Source: Streptomyces lasiicapitis | GTDB taxonomy: Bacteria > Actinomycetota > Actinomycetes > Streptomycetales > Streptomycetaceae | Direction: 5' to 3' | DNA: 64,000 nucleotides | Assembly: GCF_014646335.1 (NCBI RefSeq) | Contig: NZ_BMNG01000003.1 | Span: 455,560 to 519,559, forward strand | In this document: piece by piece, positions 58,453-64,000 of the stretch | Layout: each line of letters opens with the position of its first letter | Position numbering within the stretch: position 1 is the stretch's first letter | Position numbers and translations under genes: made by a program | The notes under the pieces: generated by a model | The model's input: only the letters and a program-made list of their open reading frames with translations | Database searches by the model: none | What the model was told of the DNA's origin: nothing

Positions 58453-60155
58453 GAGAGGGCCTCCTCGGAGGCGCGCGCCGCCCACGTGGCGAACCGCTCG
58501 TCGTCCTCGCGCTCCGCCTGGAACCGCTTGAGCACGCGCTCCACGTAGTCCGGCAGTTCGGCCGACGTGACCTTCAGGCCGCGCACCTTGCGGCCGAACC
58601 CGGCCTCCAGGCCGAGCGCGCCGCCCAGGTGCACCTGGAAGCCCTCGACCTGGTTGCCGTCGTCGTCCAGGACGAGCTGGCCCTTGAGGCCGATGTCGGC
58701 TACCTGGATGCGGGCGCAGGCGTTCGGGCAGCCGTTGATGTTGATGGTGATGGGCTCGTCGAAGTCCGGGATGCGGCGCTCCAGTTCGTCGATGAGCGAG
58801 GCGCCGCGCGCCTTCGTCTCGACGATCGCGAGCTTGCAGAACTCGATGCCGGTGCAGGCCATCGTGCCGCGCCGGAAGGTCGACGGACGGGCCGTCAGGT
58901 CCAGCGACTCCAGGCCCTCCACCAGGGATTCCACCTGGTCCTCCGTGACGTCGAGCACGATCATCTTCTGCTCGACGGTGGTGCGGAGGCGGCCCGAGCC
59001 GTGCGCGGCGGCCAGGTCGGCGATCTTCGTCAGTACGGTGCCGTCGACACGGCCCACACGCGGTGCGAACCCGACGTAGAACCGGCCGTCCTGCTGCCGG
59101 TGCACGCCGACGTGGTCGCGCCAGCGCTGGACCGGCTGGTCGGGGGCGGGCCCGTCGGCCAGCTTGCGCAGCAGGTACTCGTCCTCCAGGACCTGGCGGA
59201 ACTTCGCCACGCCCCAGTCGGCGACGAGGAACTTCAGCCGGGCCCGGGTGCGAAGGCGGCGGTAGCCGTAGTCGCGGAAGATCGAGATGACGCCCTCGTA
59301 GACGTCCGCCACGTCCTCCAGGGGCACCCACGCGCCGAGCCGCTGGCCGATCTTGGGGTTGGTGGAGAGGCCGCCGCCGACCCACAGGTCGAAGCCGGGC
59401 CCCAGGTCGGGGTGGACGACGCCGACGAACGCGATGTCGTTGATCTCGTGCGCCACGTCCAGGAGCGGCGAGCCGGAGATCGCGGACTTGAACTTGCGGG
59501 GCAGGTTCGAGAAGGCCGGGTTGCCGACGATGCGGCGCTGGATCTCGTCGACGGCGGGCGTGCCGTCGATGATCTCGTCCTCGGCGATGCCCGCGACGGG
59601 CGAGCCGAGGATGACGCGCGGGGTGTCGCCGCACGCCTCGGTCGTGGACAGGCCCACGCCCTCCAGGCGGCGCCAGATCTCCGGCATGTCCTCGATGCGG
59701 ATCCAGTGGTACTGGATGTTCTGCCGGTCGGTGATGTCGGCGGTGCCGCGCGCGAACTCCTGCGAGATCTCGCCGATCACACGGAGCTGGTCGGTGGTGA
59801 GGCGGCCGCCGTCGATGCGCACCCGCAGCATGAAGTACTCGTCGTCCAGCTCCTCCGGCTCCAGGATCGCGGTCTTGCCGCCGTCGATCCCGGGCTTGCG
59901 CTGGGTGTAGAGACCCCACCAGCGCATGCGGCCGCGCAGGTCATTGGGGTCGATGGAGTCGAAGCCCCGCTTGGAGTAGATCGTCTCAATACGTGTCCGT
60001 ACGTTGAGACCGTCGTCGTCCTTCTTGAACTGCTCGTTTCCGTTCAGCGGGGTGAAGTGGCCGGCCGCCCACTGGCCCTCGCCGCGGTGGCGGCTCGCCT
60101 TGCGCCGGGGCGCGCGCGGGACGGCGGTCGCGGAGTCTTCGGGGGTGGCAGCCAT
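58449..60155 (-). CDS. cysI: ferredoxin-type sulfite (nitrite/sulfite) reductase
   Basis: A 568-residue siroheme and [4Fe-4S] reductase that converts sulfite to sulfide with six electrons. The cluster/siroheme cysteines are in TMACTGIEFCKLA and NINGCPNACAR in the C-terminal third. The N-terminal half has the duplicated ferrite-type repeats; DITDRQNIQYHW and LSTTEACGDTPR are typical. Nitrite reductases of the family are very similar, but the surrounding sulfate genes settle the role as sulfite reductase. AAGGACG precedes the ATG at 60155. A cysteine leader peptide lies 148 bp upstream. Confidence 0.95.
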   Translation of the reverse strand: MAATPEDSATAVPRAPRRKASRHRGEGQWAAGHFTPLNGNEQFKKDDDGLNVRTRIETIYSKRGFDSIDPNDLRGRMRWWGLYTQRKPGIDGGKTAILEPEELDDEYFMLRVRIDGGRLTTDQLRVIGEISQEFARGTADITDRQNIQYHWIRIEDMPEIWRRLEGVGLSTTEACGDTPRVILGSPVAGIAEDEIIDGTPAVDEIQRRIVGNPAFSNLPRKFKSAISGSPLLDVAHEINDIAFVGVVHPDLGPGFDLWVGGGLSTNPKIGQRLGAWVPLEDVADVYEGVISIFRDYGYRRLRTRARLKFLVADWGVAKFRQVLEDEYLLRKLADGPAPDQPVQRWRDHVGVHRQQDGRFYVGFAPRVGRVDGTVLTKIADLAAAHGSGRLRTTVEQKMIVLDVTEDQVESLVEGLESLDLTARPSTFRRGTMACTGIEFCKLAIVETKARGASLIDELERRIPDFDEPITININGCPNACARIQVADIGLKGQLVLDDDGNQVEGFQVHLGGALGLEAGFGRKVRGLKVTSAELPDYVERVLKRFQAEREDDERFATWAARASEEALS

Positions 60156-60303
60156 GGGTGTACGTCCTTCAACAGCGGGCTGAGAGCGGCTCTGACCTGC
60201 ACACTTCGCGCGGGCATCGCGCGGCGGTGCGCGGGGAACGGGTCAGGTGGTGCCAGATCTTGAACGTCTGGAAAGTGCGGCGGTGCTGGGTCTGCTGGGT
60301 CTC

Positions 60304-60387
60304 TCAGCTCGCCGGACACATGGCGCTGGACATGCGGCCGAGGTCGACGTGACGTCGACTGATCAAGGCGATTCCGGCGCGGGACAT
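60304..60387 (-). CDS. cysteine leader peptide of the sulfur assimilation operon
   Basis: A 27-residue open reading frame on the minus strand, upstream of cysI. Its C-terminal half reads SRRHVDLGRMSSAMCPAS before the stop, a pattern I recognise from the short putative leader peptides placed ahead of sulfur-assimilation genes in Streptomyces. The single Cys is four residues from the end, so ribosome stalling at the Cys codon when cysteine is scarce could control the downstream genes by attenuation. It is inferred from sequence, position and family memory. Confidence 0.82.
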   Translation of the reverse strand: MSRAGIALISRRHVDLGRMSSAMCPAS

Positions 60388-60421
60388 GACGGAAGCGTGG
60401 CATGCGTCTTTCGGTGCGGTC

Positions 60422-60450
60422 CACCTACGTCCGCATTGTGGACGTAGGTG
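60422..60450. promoter_or_regulatory. 11-bp perfect inverted repeat upstream of the cys leader peptide
   Basis: CACCTACGTCC and GGACGTAGGTG flank a seven-base spacer, 35 bp upstream of the leader peptide start. The arms are perfect. It is either the operator of a dimeric regulator of the sulfur operon or a hairpin in a long leader RNA. Confidence 0.6.
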
Positions 60451-60494
60451 TCCCACATGCTGGGCAGCACCCTTGTTCGGCCCCCCGGCCCTAT

Positions 60495-60562
60495 GGGGGC
60501 TTCGCCCCCTTTCCCCCCCTTTATCGGCCCTCCGGGCCTCGTCCTCAAACGCCGGACGGGCT
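60495..60562. repeat. dispersed intergenic repeat with hairpin, third copy
   Basis: The 26-bp element of 33571-33596 is found again, exactly, at 60537-60562, and a GGGGGC-TTC-GCCCCC hairpin lies at 60495-60509. The element overlaps the last codons of the GNAT gene. Confidence 0.8.
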
Positions 60563-61123
60563 GATTCCCCCGGGCCAGGGGCCAGGAGTGGGCTGTTCTT
60601 GCTCCTGCGAGAGCTTCGTGTCGAAGAGTTTGAAGCCTCGGCGCTCGTAGTTGGTCATGGCGTGGTCGCCGTCGAGGCTGCAGGTGTGGAGCCACACGCG
60701 CTTCGTGGGCTCGCGGTCCGGCCAGCGGTCCGCGAGGTCCCAGGCGCGGGCCGTTCCGTACGACAGGAGGTGGCCGCCGATGCGCCGGCCCCGGAACGCC
60801 GGGATCAGGCCGAAGTAGACGATCTCGACGACGCCGTCGTCCTGCGGGTCCAGCTCCACGTACCCCGCGGGGGTCCCGCGGTCGTACGCGACCCACGTCT
60901 CCACGCCCGGCCGGGCCAGGTGCTCCTGCCACTGCTCGTAACTGAGCGAGAGCCGGTCCAGCCAGTGGATGTCGCCGCCGACGGCGGAGTAGAGGAAGCG
61001 GCTGAACTCGGGCGAGGGCACCTCCGCCCGCACGATCCGCACATCGCCCTCGGGCGCGGCGGCCGGCAGCAGATCGGTGGGCGAGGTCTGTTCCAGGGAC
61101 CAGGTGGTGACAGTGATGCTCAT
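60545..61123 (-). CDS. GNAT-family acetyltransferase
   Basis: A 192-residue acetyltransferase. The acetyl-CoA site is FGLIPAFRGRRIGGHLLSYG (about 113-132), and HTCSLDGDHAMTNYERRGFKLF is the typical second part. The last six codons, encoding ISPSGV and the stop, lie inside a copy of a dispersed intergenic repeat, so the original end of the gene may have been slightly upstream. No substrate can be given. It is upstream of and on the same strand as the sulfur operon but separated by a likely promoter region. Confidence 0.87.
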   Translation of the reverse strand: MSITVTTWSLEQTSPTDLLPAAAPEGDVRIVRAEVPSPEFSRFLYSAVGGDIHWLDRLSLSYEQWQEHLARPGVETWVAYDRGTPAGYVELDPQDDGVVEIVYFGLIPAFRGRRIGGHLLSYGTARAWDLADRWPDREPTKRVWLHTCSLDGDHAMTNYERRGFKLFDTKLSQEQEQPTPGPWPGGISPSGV

Positions 61124-61207
61124 GCACGGACCGTACCGGCCGACCGAGGAACCGTACCGTCCGCCCTTATGACTCGTGTCAGTCGACCCAGGGCCGCCGA
61201 CCGGAGG

Positions 61208-62524
61208 TCAAGGCTCCGCCGCCGCCCGCGCGCGCAGCACCGCGGGCGCGAGGGAGTGCGGAAGCAGCCGCGACGCGTCGTCCGGCAGGACGAGGTCGAC
61301 GTCGGCGTCCTCGTGGAAGCGGTAGGGCCGGTGCGCGAGGAGGCCGCCCAGATAGCGGCGGACGCGGGACAGCTCCGCGCGGACGGTCACCGTGCGCGCC
61401 GAGTCCCCGAACAGGTCCGCGGCGAGCCCCGCGGCGGTGCGGCCCGCCCGGTGCACGGCGAGCAGGTACAGCAACTCGGCGTGCCGGGGCGAGAGTTCAT
61501 GCGTCCAGCACCCCGCGCTGCCGGTGACGGTGACCGTCCAGCGGTGCGCGCCGGACACGTCCACGACGACCCGTGTCGCGACGTCCGCCACGGCCTCGTC
61601 CCGCCCGGCCGCCCCGGCCCCGCCGTCGTCGAGCCGCAGCAGCCAGCCGCCGGCCAGCGGCGCCACCGCGCACATGCCGAGCGCGGGCACCCAGGCGTGC
61701 CCGTCGGCAAGGGACTTGGGCAGCGTGAGCCGGTCCACCGGTGGCATGCCGGTGACCGCCGCCGTCCAGCCGTGGGTGTCCACCGCGACGGCGCGCCCGC
61801 CGATCCGCGCGAGCACCGGCGCGGCCACCGACCGCAGCCGGCCGAGCGCCGTCACGTGCTCCTCGCGCAGCCGGGCCTCGGCGAGCTTGGCGACCGAGCC
61901 GACGAGGGCGAGCGTCGCCGGGTGCATGGTGTCGAGCGGCCCGCTGATGTCCACGACGCCGAGCAGCCGGCCGTCGCGCGGGTCGGTGATCGGCGCGCCC
62001 GTGCACGTCCAGCGGTGGTGGGTGAGCACGAAGTGCTCGGCGGAGAAGACCTGCACGGGGCGCCGGGCCACAAGCGGTGTGCCGATGCCGTTGGTGCCGA
62101 CGATGCTCTCGCGCCAGTCGGCGCCGATCTCGAAGCCGTGCCCGTCGGCCATCCGAAGCACCGACTTGTTGCCCTCGCGCCACAGCAGCCGCCCCTCGGC
62201 GTCCGCGACGACCATGATGTGCTGCGCGACGTCGGCGACGGACAGGAGCCCCTCGCGCAGTACGGGGAGGATGTGCCGCAGCGGGGACGACTGCCGCCGC
62301 CGCTCTATCTCGTCGGTGCTCAGCATGCCCGAGCGGAAGTCGTGTTCGGGGTCGACGCCGCCCGCCAGCATGCGGTCCCAGGATGCGTCTATCACCGGCC
62401 GGGGCCCGACGCGGGGCCGCCGGCCGGCGATCCGGGCGTCCCGCACCTCCCGCAGCAGCCGCGCGGCCTGCACGGCGTTCACGGCCGTGAGCCGTTCGAG
62501 GTCGAACGTCGCGTGCGTGTTCAT
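61208..62524 (-). CDS. GAF-domain transcriptional regulator (AcoR-like N-terminus)
   Basis: A 438-residue regulator. The N-terminal part (about 40-215) is the AcoR/GAF sensor with RPVIDASWDRMLAGGVDP and ESIVGTNGIGTPL...PITDPRDGRLLGVVDISGP; the C-terminal part (about 330-435) is a winged-helix-like DNA-binding region with ELSRVRRYLGGLL. There is no sigma-54 ATPase domain. Such GAF proteins control alcohol, acetoin or aldehyde metabolism in actinobacteria. GGGAGG lies seven bases before the ATG. It is downstream of the acyl-CoA dehydrogenase gene, separated by terminators. Confidence 0.85.
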   Translation of the reverse strand: MNTHATFDLERLTAVNAVQAARLLREVRDARIAGRRPRVGPRPVIDASWDRMLAGGVDPEHDFRSGMLSTDEIERRRQSSPLRHILPVLREGLLSVADVAQHIMVVADAEGRLLWREGNKSVLRMADGHGFEIGADWRESIVGTNGIGTPLVARRPVQVFSAEHFVLTHHRWTCTGAPITDPRDGRLLGVVDISGPLDTMHPATLALVGSVAKLAEARLREEHVTALGRLRSVAAPVLARIGGRAVAVDTHGWTAAVTGMPPVDRLTLPKSLADGHAWVPALGMCAVAPLAGGWLLRLDDGGAGAAGRDEAVADVATRVVVDVSGAHRWTVTVTGSAGCWTHELSPRHAELLYLLAVHRAGRTAAGLAADLFGDSARTVTVRAELSRVRRYLGGLLAHRPYRFHEDADVDLVLPDDASRLLPHSLAPAVLRARAAAEP

Positions 62525-62758
62525 CACGGTTCCTCCCGCCGAGCGCGTCCCCGAGCCCGCCGGCAGCGGGGGACACGTCATCCATCGTGCCCTTCCGGGC
62601 GCGCGGAAGGACGTGCTTCAACCCAGGTGGTGCGATGCCGGACCACGACCGGCGTCCAGTGTTGCAACCCTCTGCAACTCTGGCGAACAGTCGTGCGGTG
62701 TTTGAAACTTGGCCGTGCGCCGCCCCGAGCGGCGTCCGTCCCGACGGGGCCTGAAAAC

Positions 62759-62794
62759 CGGGGGTGGTGCCGTGTCGGCGCAGCACCACCCCCG
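62759..62794 (-). terminator. 12-bp hairpin (second of two)
   Basis: CGGGGGTGGTGC and GCACCACCCCCG pair perfectly around a 12-base loop. It lies about 80 bp downstream of the acyl-CoA dehydrogenase stop. Confidence 0.6.
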
Positions 62795-62837
62795 TGACAG
62801 CGCCGTCGGGCGTGAACCTCCCCGCAGGACTGTGCGC

Positions 62838-62861
62838 GCCCGGCCGTTCCACCGGCCGGGC
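62838..62861 (-). terminator. hairpin terminator of the acyl-CoA dehydrogenase gene
   Basis: GCCCGGCCG and CGGCCGGGC flank a six-base loop, ten bases after the stop codon of the acyl-CoA dehydrogenase gene in its direction of transcription. Confidence 0.7.
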
Positions 62862-62871
62862 GCACATGCGT

Positions 62872-63999
62872 TCACAGCCGGACGGCCGCCCGCTCCACCA
62901 CGGCCCCGAGGTCCAGGCTGTGCGGCAGCGTGCCGAACGCCGCGCCCCAGTCCCCGCCGAGCCGCGAGGCGCAGAACGCGTCGGCCACCTCCGGCGGCGC
63001 GTACCGCACGAGCAGCGAGCCCTGGAGCACCAGCGCCATCCGCTCCACGAGGCGGCGCGCCCGCGCCTCGATGCCGTCCAGGTCGGCGAGTTCGGTCAGC
63101 AGGCCCTTGATCGCCCCGTCCAGGCGGTGGTCGGCGCCGCGCGCCGCACCCACCTCCTCCAGGAAGGCGTTGAGCGCCTGCGGCTCCCGTTGCAACGCCC
63201 GCAGCACGTCGAGCGCCTGGACGTTGCCCGAGCCCTCCCAGATGGAGTTCAGCGGCGCCTCGCGAAGGAGGCGCGGCATCCCGGACTCCTCCACGTACCC
63301 GTTGCCGCCCAGGCACTCAAGGGCCTCGCCCGCGAGCGGCGTGCACCGCTTGGTCACCCAGTACTTCGCGGCCGGCACCGCGAGCCGCAGGAACGCCTGC
63401 TCGCGCTCGCTCCCGTCGTCGTACGCCGCCGCGAGCCGCAGCGCCAGCGTCGTCGCCGCCTCCGACTCCAATGCCAGATCCGCCAGTACGTTGCGCATCA
63501 GCGGCTTGTCGACGAGCTTGCCGCCGAACGCCTCGCGGTACGTGGCGTGGTGCACGGCCTGAGCGACCGCCTGCCGCATCAGCGCGGCGGAACCGATCAC
63601 GCAGTCGAGCCGGGTCGCCGCCACCATCTCGATGATGGTGCGCACCCCGCGCCCCTCGTCCCCGACCCGGCGCGCCCACGTACCGTCGAATTCGACTTCG
63701 CTGGAAGCGTTCGACTTATTGCCGAGCTTGTCCTTCAGCCGCTGAATGGCGAAGACATTCCGCGAGCCGTCCTCCAGGACCCGGGGCACCAGAAAACACG
63801 TCAGTCCGGCCTCGGCCTGCGCGAGCACCAGAAAACCGTCGGACATCGGCGCGGAACAGAACCACTTGTGCCCGACGAGTTCATACGTCCCGTCCTCGGC
63901 AAGCGCCCGCGCCCGCGTCGTATTCGCGCGGACGTCGCTGCCGCCCTGCTTCTCCGTCATTCCCATTCCGAAGAGCACGCCCGCCTTTTCCGCGGCCGG
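62872..63999 (-). CDS. AidB-like acyl-CoA dehydrogenase, C-terminal 375 residues (gene continues beyond the window)
   Basis: The frame runs off the right edge. It encodes a flavoprotein of the acyl-CoA dehydrogenase superfamily; GMGMTEKQGGSDVRANTT near the visible start matches the AidB subgroup (MTEKQGGTDV-like), and CLGGNGYVEESGMPRLLREA with NSIWEGSGNVQALDVLRAL follows, also AidB-typical. E. coli AidB is a DNA-alkylation-response protein of low dehydrogenase activity; other members are fatty acyl-CoA dehydrogenases. The role here cannot be fixed. The next gene is a GAF regulator behind two hairpins. Confidence 0.88.
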   Translation of the reverse strand, partial: PAAEKAGVLFGMGMTEKQGGSDVRANTTRARALAEDGTYELVGHKWFCSAPMSDGFLVLAQAEAGLTCFLVPRVLEDGSRNVFAIQRLKDKLGNKSNASSEVEFDGTWARRVGDEGRGVRTIIEMVAATRLDCVIGSAALMRQAVAQAVHHATYREAFGGKLVDKPLMRNVLADLALESEAATTLALRLAAAYDDGSEREQAFLRLAVPAAKYWVTKRCTPLAGEALECLGGNGYVEESGMPRLLREAPLNSIWEGSGNVQALDVLRALQREPQALNAFLEEVGAARGADHRLDGAIKGLLTELADLDGIEARARRLVERMALVLQGSLLVRYAPPEVADAFCASRLGGDWGAAFGTLPHSLDLGAVVERAAVRL

Positions 64000-64000
64000 C

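Larger units (their letters stand above)
62525..62871. other. intergenic region with two hairpins
   Basis: 347 bp without a convincing gene, between the acyl-CoA dehydrogenase and the GAF regulator, both on the minus strand. It holds two strong hairpins, described separately, and should also contain the promoter of the GAF regulator, which I could not identify. Confidence 0.5.

Noticed and set aside
58434..60263. Long plus-strand reading frame antisense to cysI (609 codons), and similar ones opposite other genes
   Set aside because: These are shadow frames caused by high GC3; they lack starts with ribosome binding sites and family similarity.
60156..60303. SAM or other metabolite riboswitch before cysI
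   Set aside because: I could not find conserved aptamer elements; the leader peptide explains the region better.

Overview
This window looks like a Streptomyces chromosome segment, or that of a very close relative. GC and GC3 are very high, many genes start with GTG or TTG, operons are joined by ATGA/GTGA overlaps, and lineage-typical families are present (GlgE pathway, DUF5133, DUF1707-FHA, SAV2148-type HEPN). Intergenic repeats of the kind common in Streptomyces also occur. I saw no rRNA, tRNA, CRISPR, insertion sequence, prophage or complete secondary-metabolite cluster. It reads as core/near-core chromosome.

Layout. 1-9.9 kb: a mixed set of single genes (multicopper oxidase 3' end, CTP-synthase-like amidotransferase, LysR regulator, PDZ protein, metallophosphoesterase, LysE exporter, M24 peptidase, aldo/keto reductase, glyoxalase-like protein), with treZ among them. 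7-29 kb: a large alpha-glucan/trehalose region. On the plus strand is the tight operon DUF5133-glgE-treS-mak-glgB. On the minus strand are treZ, two glgX/treX debranching enzymes, treY and an HATPase-like protein divergent from the glgE operon. TreS and Mak make maltose-1-phosphate, GlgE polymerises it, GlgB branches it, GlgX debranches, and TreY/TreZ turn the chains back into trehalose. glgA, glgC and glgP are not in the window.

29-50 kb: a two-gene secreted copper amine oxidase that appears split into N-terminal and catalytic proteins; a HEPN-domain protein; a DEDDh exonuclease; a kinase-fold protein carrying a 13-unit Ser-Ser-Gly repeat; a sugar ABC importer without its ATPase; an MGT-family glycosyltransferase behind a promoter with a palindromic operator; a CDP-alcohol phosphatidyltransferase; a divergent MocR/YczE pair; an MMPL transporter; a subtilisin-like protease; and small metabolic genes.

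50-60.4 kb: a sulfur assimilation gene row on the minus strand, read from a cysteine leader peptide (60.39 kb) through cysI, a 59-residue zinc ribbon, cysH, cysC, cysD, cysN, a sulfonate/taurine-type ABC importer and a sirohydrochlorin chelatase-like gene. 60.5-64 kb: a GNAT protein, a GAF-domain regulator and the 3' part of an AidB-like acyl-CoA dehydrogenase.

The most noteworthy items are the split copper amine oxidase, the cysteine leader peptide with its upstream inverted repeat, the embedded zinc-ribbon gene, and several in-frame 9- or 12-bp tandem repeats inside otherwise ordinary genes.
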